Under the pieces are notes generated by a model, which worked only from the letters and a program-made list of their open reading frames with translations, searched no databases and was not told the origin of the DNA. Source: Pagrus major (taxonomy: Eukaryota > Chordata > Actinopteri > Spariformes > Sparidae). From it: 64,000 nt of DNA. The position numbers were made by a program, and so were the translations under genes. Shown in pieces: positions 14,001 through 26,800 of this stretch. Every line of letters starts with the position of its first letter. Position 1 is the stretch's first letter. Location of the stretch: contig NC_133215.1 in NCBI RefSeq assembly GCF_040436345.1, positions 22,867,806-22,931,805 of the forward strand, written 5' to 3'.

Positions 14001-17000
14001 AGCACAAAAGCGATTAGTCAATACTACTATGACGACAAATGGACAACAAAATGGACACCAGAACACTTCTGATACCAAAATCGTGTCCCTTGCCAACAGT
14101 TTTTGCTTTTATTTGCAGACATAAATATATAAAGCTCAATCAAATTGAAGATCCTGGCTCTGCAAAATGATTGTGGGATAATATTTGGTTTGTTAAGAAA
14201 GGGGATGACAAGACAAAGGACATGAGCTGTATTCAAGTTCACAACAGTGTATGATTTGTACTGTGCAGACCACTGAACCACCAGCATGCCTCGAGCCTCT
14301 GTTAACATTATCATACCACAGATCTGGGCTGCTCTGCCCTAGACCAAAGGGTCTGTGGTCAGGAACTCCAGTAGACGATTGCGTGATTGTGCACTGCCAA
14401 CTCCACGGTCAAGTACAGCCATTTTGTGGTCCATTTGTTCCATTTATTCTTCGGCAGCTCCACAAGGACAGGGCAGTCAAGCCGGGTTGCATCAGCATCC
14501 AGTTGCTGTGCTTGGATGCTGTTATAATGAACACTGTTTTCAAGTGGCAGTTATCCTCAGATCTTTTTATTTCATCTTCAGTTTAGTGTACATTTGGTTC
14601 TACTGTAGCTGGTTTACAAGGACAAGTTATGAGAGAAGGATTGTAGAACAGATTGCAGCCAACAAGGTTGAAAACATTTATTATGATTTAAATGCTGTGT
14701 CACTAAGCTAGTCAAAGCACACAGCTTCCTTCATCTTTTTGAAAATAAAACTAAAATTAAGAGCAATAAAGATCTTTTAATCCTACATGGTTGTTCAACC
14801 TGCCAGTGACTGTCACAGCCAAACCTATCAAGCTATGATTCTCTAATAAGCTAATGTGTTTGTTTAATGTTGTGCTGGTATTCAATCAACACAACATAAT
14901 GCCTTCTAATGTCAACTGTTACCAAATATTAACATGGTCAACAGTGTGGCTGAGGGCTGCATTTAAGGAAGTGTTTTACACACAGGAGAGTAACTGTAGC
15001 TGAAAATGTCTCGAGTCACACAACTGACAACTGACTCAAGGCAACATTTTTCATGGTAGAAAAATCTATTCTTGTAATACTTGAATATTGTTTTGCAGAG
15101 CATTGTTTTCATTTCAAAAAGCCTTCCTGACAGACATTAAAAGGTTTAACTAATTGGAAACAAAACAATATGAAACAGAAAGGTTCAATGACCTTACAGT
15201 CACTATTTCGAAAAAAGGAACTGAAATATAACCTGATGGAGCTCAATTAAATGGAATCCAGGCAGAGAAGAGAAGACGTCAAATGTCAGTTTGACAGTTC
15301 ATGTCAAGTTTGATCATTGACTGGATGTTGTTAAACTTCCCTGAAATAGATTGCATAAAGCCAATACAATCCCACACTGTGAAAAGAGAGATGTGATTGT
15401 CTACCAACAAGTCTTTCCATGTGGTTTACTGCTTCCTTAAGGCATGCAGTGACCTAAAATCTATATGCATATCCACAAGTATGAAGTTACACTGACAGGA
15501 ACTAGTACCAGAACACCATCAAAGTAGGAAGATGAGAGATGTCCGGAATTACATTTTTGGGGCTTCAAGCTTCAGTGAGAAACTTTCACAAATATTCAAA
15601 GTTCAACATCATAATACAATCTATCAAACTTGCGTCATTATTTATATATATATATTATACTTTGCTATTATTGTAATTATGAATCTAATGAGACAACAGG
15701 AACATCAGCTACTGTTACTGCATCTCAAGGCTGAAAACTCAACTTGACTAGCAAACATTCAATCTGTGCTCACAGGACCAGCAGAGCAGAAATGGTCCCT
15801 CAGTGGTTTTTATGTTTGCAGGTTTTCAGACTTCAAAAATCAAACAGGAGCTCAATTTCTAGTTTTTTTTTCTCTTTTTCAGTGCAGCCAACGCAACATC
15901 TCCTTCTTTCGAATACTGATTTGGCCGTCAATAACCTTGGCAATGGTAGATGCATCAAAGCTTCTGAGCATCTGGGTCATCCCTAAAGATTAATAATACA
16001 AGGGAAAAGTCATACACTGAAGGAACATTAGTTTTTCTCCAAAATCTAGGTTACCAAGAAATGAAATGTGCATGTGGCTCAAAGCCAGAATTTGATTCCT
16101 CTTACCTTTGCACACACTTTACCTCATACAAGTCAATGTGGGCCCTTACATTTCTTTAAATACCTGATATCTATACATCTTAAACAAGAGAGGGGTAAAA
16201 CAAGACAGCGTATATTTAAAGAAAATAACTGATTTTGACATTTAAAAGAAACTTCACTTTCTATCACACCCACTGACATCCCCTGAGTAATTAGTGATAG
16301 TCATTTAGGTTAAAAAAGGGAAGGCCCACATCCTTCGCCTTTACCCCTGTTATGACTCTTGCTACAGCCCCATGCTGTCTCATTCACAGTATTGTTCACC
16401 AGTTAAACAAAACACTTCCTCTTCCCGTCCTCACGCCTTCATGGCGGGCTCGCTCACTCACTAGAACACACAGAGAATACATATTGGCAATATGTCAAGA
16501 AAAAGTACACTGGGTGTACGTGACCACTTTTTCATGACTGAATCGAGTACAGTGTGGTATGAATTAGCATTTATGGGTAGCTAAAATTGGGCAATGTTGC
16601 CAAACTGGGGTTCTAATCTACACTGCACTTCCTCTGGAAAGCCATTACTCGATTTCCCAACCTCCCACCCTCAGCCTTCTCCAGGCCAGTGAATGCTCAG
16701 GATGCCAATTATGTCATTCATTTGAGAGGCCAGCAGTCTACAGCTGACACTCCCCCTTCTCCTCCCCCTCCTCCTGGCTCCCCAAGGAGACGCCAACAAT
16801 CTGGAGTCAGGAATCTTGAGTGGAACATAGTCACTACACAGAGGAGGAGGGCTGGGTTGGAGAGGGTGAGAAGGTAAAGACAAAATGTTCATCTGGAGGC
16901 AAGAATCTACGATGGAATGGAGATGGAGCGAGGGAGGAATGTGAGGAGGGGTGGAGGAGAGAGGTCTATCAGGAGTCACAAATCTGTGTAATGCAGACAG

Positions 17001-20000
17001 TGGGGGGGGGGATGGGGGGGGATATGGGAAAGCAGAGGAAGGGAAAGAAAGGGGAGAAGTTAATTTGGACAAGGGAATTTTGACAGTGATGACATTCTGG
17101 CAACAGTGGATACGCTGAGAGAGGAGTAGCAGCGGGGATGGCGGAAAGAGATAAGAGGGGATGACAGAGGAGAGAAGAGAGATACAAGAATGAGCAAAGT
17201 CGAAAAAATGACAGTTTGTTAATGTATTGTGTGTACATTTGATATTTAGCACTTTATAGACAAGTCTGCACTGAAATCACCTTGATTGTGTCATCAGAAT
17301 GTCTCAAAACCTTTAGATGCGGTCTGTTCAATTTGTGTTGCCTGTCTTTGTAACTTTGATCAGCTGTGTAGTGTTCATTTCAAGCTCTGCAACATCTATA
17401 AACATGTATTGCCAGTCTGAAAAACGAGAGACAATCTTCTATCAGTCTTTTGTTTTTAATAAATGCCTCCATATTACATTACTATATTAGAAGTGAGCAA
17501 CAACGATGCCATCAAATGAAATGTTGGTACAAGAGGGTCAACTGAAAAAGGCCTGCTAGCAAACAAGAATTAATACTGAACAGCCCAGTCAATCCAACAA
17601 AGGACAAAATGCACCATTGGCCAGCCTTTGCCATTTGCTCATTCATTTAGAAGCTGCCATAGCATTCTGATAAACTATTACCAGAAATGGTCAGACATGG
17701 ATAAGAGGTGATGTGTAGAGAGGCTGAAATTGGAACACAGAACACAGGGAACAAGCTAAATTAGTTTTTAGGTGGAGGCAAGCTGCCACATAATGAACAG
17801 ATGGATAATCTGGGTGGTAGGAAACTAAGAGAGAAAGGTGACATGAAGCAGAAAGAAAAGGATGGAGGGAGGGATAAAGAAAAAAAAGAAATAAGGAGGA
17901 GGAAATAAGCCGGAGGGAGGGAAGCTATCTAAAGACTGAGTCACAAAGTAAATGGGAATCGCACACAGGAAGCATTCAGGTTGAAGTTTGATATAAATAC
18001 AGTGGGGTGAAATAACATACCACAGGAAAGTCATTCCCATATGACTCATTAGATACACTAACGTTGTGTCTACACAGGAGGTGTTTCAGTCGCCTTTTTT
18101 AATCGTCTGTCTCATGCACATCTTACAGAACAGATAAGGGCCAATACTTTTTAATCAAAATGTAAACATTTGGTTGAAGGTGGGAAAAAATTGGTGGAAA
18201 ATTGAATATTCAAACCGTAATGACCTTGTAATTTCAAACTTTATATCGTCTATACATGCACCAGACCGTTTGAAGACGCTTGTCTTGTGGTGTACAGACT
18301 ACATAACGAAAGTGACTGCGTATTGGTCTCTGAGTGCTGCCAAAATGCGGATGACTTGCGGATGTTTGAGACAGCAGTGCTTTAGCTGATGTTAATGGTC
18401 CAGCCTCTTTAGGAACACAGACCGTTTGACCGTACTGTTGCAGTTAAGGTGACTTTTACACTGGAAGAGACTTTCCGTTGCAATGATATGAGGCTAATGT
18501 AGGGACAAAAGAAGGCAGCATGACATGGGAAGGGCTGTAGCTTCTTGTGATCAGGTTTGAAGTTCAGCCAAACTGCAATTACAGCCTACAGCTGGTCGCC
18601 TAACAGGAACACAGGTACAGAAAAAGCCAAAATGCAGGTTTCGAAAGAATTGGTTAAAACTTAGCTATTTTTAATTAACGTTATGGCTTTAGTTTGCAAC
18701 TAAACTCCAATTTAAAATTTTCAGTAAAAACTGCTAAAACTACAAGCACTGTATGAATTTGCATGGCAGCCAATGCACTTGCCAAGTCGTGTGAATAAAT
18801 GTTTTTGTCCTTGTGATATTTAAGTATAATAGCAACAGTTGTGACAATACACTATTAGCAGGCATTACCGTGATGCTTATTCAGCTCATCTCCTCAAGGT
18901 GCTTCAAACCACACCTACTATATCATCCCCCAGGAGTGTGTGTGTTTGTCTGTGCTTGAAAATAACAGGCTGCATCTGTGCTATAATTGTGTTTGTCTGT
19001 GTTCATTCCCATGTGGATGCCAGGATTCATTTACTTTGTATGGACTACTAACCCTTCGAAACAAGGGGATGAGAGAAGATGGGGGCAGAGGAAGATGACG
19101 ACCATGATTATGAAGTGGAAAACAGTATTCGGAGGTTGGGATGGGGATCCAGAGAGCGCTATGAGGAGGAAAAGAGAGCAATGAAAGAAGAGAACTGCAG
19201 TGATGAAAGAGAGAATAGGGAAAAATAAAACAGAGGAAGAAATTTAAGGAGGAAAAAGTGACAGCAAAGGCGATAAAGATGTAAGGGAGTGATGGTGGGA
19301 GGGAGAGATGAAGCGCTTGGTGATACAACATGCCAGCTATCTCTGTGTCCCGCAACCACTTCACACACTTGATGACAACAGCGGACAGCCTATGTTCTGA
19401 ACAAGCTGTTGTTGTAGCATCTGTTTCAGACTCAAACGGATGCAGCATATAGTGTATGTGTGTTACTGTAATGTCAATAAACTGAGTCAGTATTAGTCTG
19501 CTGTGTCAAACAGATAATATGTCATATAGACACTGACTTCTCTTGTACATATGGGTGTATGACTGCCCATATGTCACCAGTCACCAGCAGGCCAACCACC
19601 CACTAACAATATGGCACAGCCTCTCTCAGAAACACACCTAACATACAGTAAATGCCAGCTGTGCGTAGTCTCTCTCCATTTATTTTGTTATTCTATTCAT
19701 CATCCTGTTGACAGAAGAACTGGGCCTGAGGAGGAAGCTCAGAGGCAAGTGGTTAGATGTGTGAGACAGAACAGTGAGAGACAGGCAGATACTGTGAAGA
19801 TGGAGGTAAAAGAGGAAGACAGCACAGCAAGAAAGGGCAACAGAGAGACAGAGATTGATGGGACAATGTTTGCCATGTTTCCTGTCACTCAGTATGTGAC
19901 CGACGTGTAAGAAGTTACTGTAGGTTGCAGTAGTTTTCCTCAGTTCTGTTTAAATATAAATATTCACCTGAGCCTAGCAGAGTTTGTTGGTGGAGTCCAG

Positions 20001-20779
20001 GCCATTTAGCTGTCTGCAGGTGAGAAGTAGTGATGTGCAGCACAGAAGCACATCCACAGAATTAACCTGACACTGACCACATTTAGCTCACATGGACTGC
20101 ATAATCCAACAACTTAACTTCTATGGGGGGTAGTACTTTCGATGTTAGCCTGTTGGAGAAGCTAACACCGATGTTATCCTGTTGCAGAAGCTAACACTGA
20201 CCTTTGTCTGTTAGCTTTAAATTTAGGTACAGGTATGATACACAAGACTCAATTGATGAATCGAGTTTACAGTTCTAGTTAGGATTTCTTAAGATAAGAT
20301 ATGAGGTCTGAGATATGACAGGACACAGCAATTGGTTTAGGAATTGCTTCTGTAATATGAGGATACAGCTTTTCCTTTCTTCAAAACTAAAGATAAGACA
20401 TGCAGTTCGGAAATTTTTCTGTAACGAGGCCCTAGGTCCTAATTACAGACCCCCACATTATGTCAAAACACCCAAGGTCCTTTCCTGTATCCAACTACAA
20501 TCTCTGCTCTTGTATGTTGTACAGAGCTCTACCCCTGTGACTATCTCTGTAAAGGTTTCAATGAAACACTGCTTGGGGCTGATGTTGTTTTTATAGCTAT
20601 ATTATGAAACAGATTCAAACAGTAAATTTGTCATCAAACTGCTGGATTGCCACATACGTTGCAAAATGTTGTGAAATCTTTGACAATCACTAAACTATTG
20701 TTAAAAATGAAACCAAGCACAACAAAGTGGTCAAAGAATGCAACTCCTCAGCATCTATCTATAATTAGCATGAGAGCTT

Positions 20780-20830
<51 letters not shown>

Positions 20831-23800
20831 AAATTCCCCTTATTCAGTAGCAGTATCAAAACATGCCTATTGTTGGTGAATGAGGGATCAGGTCCCGTAT
20901 TGTTAACGCATTATAGTAAGAATTGAGGGAATCATCTTTCTTTACTTCTGGACTTTCGTAAACAGGTGGGAAATCTTGCTGTTATTGTGATTATGTTAAG
21001 AGAGGAGTGGGATGGTGTGGCACACCGGCGCCGTCCGAGCTACCTGATCCCCACATCCACAATAAAATCCGCTGCATCACTCACGTCCTCCGACTGTCTC
21101 TCTCCCACACTCAAACTGAAAACACAGACTAGGAGAGAGGATGGAGGCAATTTGAGTGGCAGTGTATGCGAATGCGCGTATGTGTTTGCATTTTCGTACA
21201 GTAGAAATGCTGAGTGGTCTACCAGACACACACACACATGCAGTCAGACTGGTGGGCAGTCAGACGGCAGAATCAGTAGCAGGAGAACAGTGAGGGGGAG
21301 GAAAGTGTGATCCTTAAAGTCTAACCTGCCTTCCTGCTTCACTTGGGTTTTAAAAAAACCCTCTACCACTGAAAAGGGAAAAGCTTTTTCGTTATTCACA
21401 GGCAGAAACTACTTAATATTTACAACTGTAGCCTGGCAACAGTCATAGATAGGTCGACAGTCTTTTGACGCTGCATTCATTTTTTGGGAATGACAGAAAA
21501 ACATTTCGGGCAAACGAGAGGTTTTTGTTGTTGTATTATTTGTTATGGTAGTATTCCAACAATATTGAAAACTAAAAAGGTATAAAAATAAATAAATGAC
21601 ATAAAAATAACAGAAAATAAAGGAAAAAAATAGACTACTTTATTTCCAAATTAAATAAGTATATATTTTTATATTTCCACATTAATTTTTTTAATGGCAC
21701 TCCTTTGACTCCATATTGGTGTCTTCAAGTCTTCTTTCATTAACCATAACATGCTTGAATTTAACATTGCTCTACTGAAGTTAAAGGCAACACAGTCTCT
21801 TGTAGAGATTCAGGCCCAGCATGAGGCTGATAACAACATCCTTTAATAGTATAATATTACATTCTTGGCCACATCAATGGCATGTTTTAGTTTGCCAAAG
21901 ATACCTGATTTTAACATACTAAAGAATTTGTTGATTTGGGATTAATTTCACTGTTGCTTAACTGTACAACTATCAAAATTGTATAACGGTTTATGCATTC
22001 TTGTTTACCAATTAATACAATTAGTATTACTGTATTACTTGTATGCCCGGTGTCCCTAGAAGCCCCACACAGACGCCTTAGAGTCACGAACAAACTGTGA
22101 CAAACACTAAGTACTGTTCTGTGTTGAGGGACCGGTACAGGAAGTGTGTGTGCACATGTGTGTGTATGCGTTTGTGCACATCACAAGTTGAGAACAGATA
22201 AAGACGGAAAAAAAAACACCAAACTGGAGCCACACCGGCAGAATCGTCTGTCAGCTGTCTGGACTAGATCCGGGGGCGAGCGAGGGAGAGGAAGGAAGAG
22301 AGAGAAATGACAGAGAGATGAGGGACATCCTGTTCAAGACGAAAAAAGAGAGTAAAAGACTAAAGAGAAAAATGCAGGATGCAGAGACTCATGATGAGAG
22401 GCTTCACTAGGGAGGTAGAGAGATCAGGCAGTGAAAGGAAGAGGGACAAGACAGGCTGCAGTGAGTAGCAAGAGTAACACTGCAGAAAAATCACATTTAT
22501 AGACTAATTACCTGCCTTATCACATGTTGCAAATTAAATTCTTAAGACGCAAGTTTTTGCCTTCCCCTCATAATTCTCAGAGGCTGTGAAAAAAAAGGTG
22601 ATATTTCTCTTTCATATTCTGCAGGAAAATCCTCCTGAAGCTCTTGGAAAGTTTAATGTATTCTGCATATTGAAGACCACCTCCTCTCCAGTCAGCGGCT
22701 GTTATGCAATAGTGAGGTGTTCAGTCTTTCCATTTTCCTGCTCAGAAGTACGCTGATGCCACCAAGTTCAAAAGTAATTTGAAAAGCAGATAAAACTGAG
22801 GATTGACTGAAACAGCCAACTTTTATGAACAAAGTTGTATGTGCTATGTAATGCTATCTAGAGAAAATGCATATTTATAGGCTATATTATGGGCAACTAT
22901 CAAGAATAATACATTGTTAATTTTCCCTATGCACAAAAGGTTATAGTCCTGTAGAGAGCATGTAAGCTCCCTGTGTGTTAGGTGGTAAAACGTAGGTCAT
23001 GAGTGGAGGACAGTAAAGCTGAGTTATGAGACTGGCAGCGCCCTGTGAGATTTCATTACTAAATCACAGTCTCCTCAAATGCCAAATTCTCCCCAAAACA
23101 CAGTGCTGTGTTGAGATACAAAGACGGTGCCTGGAAATGCTAATCCCGCCTGAATTTGTCATTTTCAACAGTAATATTTCAAAACAAATCATTACGGCCG
23201 ATCAGATATCAAGTTGCATTAATCTTGAGTAGGTAGAGGGTGGACCAGCTGCACACAGCAGACATCTCTCCAGAGCAATGCTCCTGTATGCCTGCTTTAC
23301 TGTGGTTGTGTTAAATGTGCTAAACCTAATAGGAAAATCCACAAGTCAACTGAAAACAAATGCATCAATGGAACGAAAGGGTATGATTCAACACACCAGA
23401 GAACTGGGGGTTCCCCCACAGCATTAAATATGAGCAAGAAGGAGAAACTGAGATGACCACAAACCGTGTGGAGCTCTGTGTTCCCCTTTCACCCGCATTA
23501 TGGAATCACATCCTCGTAAATCAGCATCAGCAAAGCCAAAATCCAAAACAAAAACACATACCAAGAGCTTCATTTCACTGGGTGATTTGAAGATTAACAG
23601 GGTAAGGAAAGAGGGAAAATGAATCCCTGGATTCAAGGGCTGCAATAATGAAATATTTGTGGATTCAAGTCAGCTTAGATTTCAACGTGCAACTTACTGA
23701 GACTTACTGAAACGTGGTAGTCAGAGATGAAAAGCAAGGACAGCCTTTTGTGTGCTATAATCACAGTGACCAGACAGCTTTACCTGAGCTACTCCTGGCC

Positions 23801-26800
23801 AGGTGAGCGAAGGGTTAGATTAACACTGCACTAACTCTGGCTCACTGTCTTCAGATTATAGGAAAATGAAGAAAAATAGGTCAGCCAGCTACAGTACTGC
23901 TGAACCGCATGGTGATCTTAAACACTCTGCGCATTAACGATTTATCTCTGATACAGTCAGAGTCAGACGCTGGCTAGAAGAGTGTCACAACAAGATTGCC
24001 CTAACTATAAAGAAACATCCTCTTATCCCCATTCCCTGAACTGAAATGTGCTACACTAGACAATCAAGGAAACCACAGAAACTCTTTCCAAAGTGCCCAA
24101 TCAGCCAAAACACTACAACAACTGCCTGGGCGAAGTTACCATCAATGATCATCTCTTTACAATTCGATGTTCTGCTGGTAATACTTGGGTCCAGGCATTC
24201 AGGTGGATGTTCTTTGACACGTGCCAACTAGGTTTGGGCAGATAGCTGATGCCATCATCCATCACCAATGGCTGACAGTTAACAACTGAGCCCTTTACCA
24301 TCATAACATCTTAATTCAAAAGGCAACTGAGCTGGTAAGCAACTCCAGCCTTACAGCAACTCAGAGGGGAGTTTGAGTGCCGGGTTGGCATCAGGTAATA
24401 GCGTAGCCATCAGCGGCTGTGCTTGGTCTAGATGTGTATGTGTAAAATTCTACCTGAATGCACGATCCAAGGTTTCCCAGCAGAACCTTGCTTTGTAAAG
24501 AGATGATTACTATTACTGTTATTCACTTTACTTGTCAGCGGTTTAAATGTTCCGGCTGAATGATCGTCTTACATAGTTTTAAGATTATCATAAAAACAAA
24601 AATAATGAATCAAGATAAGGGGACATTATAAGTGTTTGACCATACTTTTTTGTAATATAAAACAGTGGGTTCCTTTCAGAATAGCACAAGTGACAAGTTC
24701 AGCTTTGAGTTGAGTCATGTGGCAATCATTTTGTTGTTTTGGATTACCCATGTGTCCAATGAGAATTATTTATGTTGTGACCACAAATGCACAACATCAT
24801 CTTGGCTGGTCAGCCACATCTAAATACCGCTGTATTTTCCCTTCAGATATACCGGTAACAGAAAGGATAAATACAGCTGGACAGCTGCATCACAAACTGA
24901 ATATAAATGTTTCGGCATGACGACAAGGGCCACTGATTGGGTGTACAGAACCTGTGTAGTGTGTGTGTGTTGTAAACTGGAGTATATGCTGGCGATGCAG
25001 ACTAAACAGAGCCAGAGGAAGTTTGGGTACAGAGCTCTGTACAGCACTACAAAACCAAACCACAACACAGTGACCCCAAACGCTAAAGGCAAGATTAGGA
25101 GGAGGATAGGAGCATCATCTCCTTCCTGCCAAGGCCTATGCACAGGCTTTATAGTACTGAATATTTTCACAAGAAGACAATTCAGAACAACATTCACAGC
25201 CAGATGTCAAATGGAAAAAAAGCTCATTAGCAAGCACAATTAGTCTTGCCGCAGACTAAGCATTTAACACAGAGGCTCTTATGCATTCCTGGATTGGTTT
25301 ATACTTTGTCTGGCACTGACTTCTGCCTCTGATGCAGAGGGCAACAGACTCTAGCACAGACTGACATCCTTCAGTGTTTTGGCATTTAAATGCAGCCTAT
25401 TCAAGTCAGAAACAGCAAATTGTCAATACAAAAGTGTCTTTCTTGGGTCAGACTTCTCACTACTGTTTTTATTTATTTCTGGCGCAGGACATTCTTCTAT
25501 CTTGTCCCTTAGTTCAAGAACACACTTATTTTAAAATTAAATTGCAACAGCTACATTACAGTCAAAAGCATTTTTGGAGCACTCTGCCTTTTTTGTGCAG
25601 TCGCTCTGAGTTGAAAATCTCTCAACTTTTCAGAAAGGCGCTGATGACATCACCGTCACTCAAACGGATAGTAAACCACAAAGGGGCAGTGTAGATCATA
25701 CAGCAGCTGTTGTCAAGATATTGTTGTCATAGAGACAAGACGCAAGTGCAGCGTTTTTGCTAACAGCACACAAACACTTCATCCTAGTGTTCCCGAGCCC
25801 ACAGCCAGCGCTTTGCTGCACCCGAAAATCACTATGTGGACACAGGCCATCTACTCAGTAGATGTGATGCTGTAACCTGGACAATCCAGCTACAAAATAT
25901 ATTGCAACCTGATAGTTGGTTTAAAACAGTGTCTCTGTGAAAAATTTTAAAAGAAGCTGCATCACCTTCTTTAAACTCTTAAATATTGATAACGGACTCC
26001 AGTATCAGTCAAGCTCTACTTTCAAACAATGGTTCATACTTTGTGTGTTATGAACCACCTCTGGACAACCTCTACAAACATTTCAGCTGTATGATGTCAT
26101 TCAAGACCTATAGACTATAAAAGACTAATATTTTACTGACAACTTGGGCTTTAGATCTTTAGGTAGTCAGAAAATTGGCATGCTCAAGACAGAAATTGAC
26201 AGTCGGTGATCAAGGGTAAAATGGAAACAACGTAAAAAGATAACTGTAGTGAGTGCGAGGAGGGTATGTGGGAGGGGACAAAGAATAAGAGAGGACTTTA
26301 ACAGAGCTGAGAGATTATAAGAGATGCAAGAAAAGTATGAACAGATGAGCTGATGGAGGGCGAGATGACGAAAGAAGAGCTGACAGCAGCAGTGGGGGGC
26401 TGCCCCATATGGGCATCTTTCTTGTCTTGGCGGATCAAGTGTAAAATGTTTGGGCTGAAGAACAAACACACACATACAGGCCACCAAGCAAAAACGGACA
26501 GTATAAGCACACTAACCAAGTTGAAAACACGTCTGTACACACATACACATCGCGTTACACTGCTAGTTTAGAAATCACGCTGGTGGCCAAGCTCAGAAAA
26601 AAACAAGGAGCCGAGTCAAAGAGGAAGTGTCTGACTCCAGACGGAGGAAATCCAGAGGTAAGCAGTATGGAAATGGGCACGTAGGCTTGAACACATCAGA
26701 CTTTGTGCATGCTGGCTTAAGCAGCACAAGCACTTCAAAAAGGCAGCGGACTGCAAAGACGAATCACCCACTGACCTCCACAAACAACACACAGCATTTC

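Noticed and set aside
14251-14711. Two overlapping plus-strand frames of 111 and 118 residues
   Set aside because: No recognisable domain in either frame and no splice context; best treated as chance or an unrecognised old repeat.
16671-17252. 193-residue minus-strand frame
   Set aside because: Low-complexity Ser/Pro/Leu translation of a polypurine/polypyrimidine block; no domain, and overlapping alternative frames are equally long.
18981-19448. 155-residue minus-strand frame
   Set aside because: Biased Ser/Leu/Phe composition over GA-rich DNA, no motif, and no splice-compatible neighbours.
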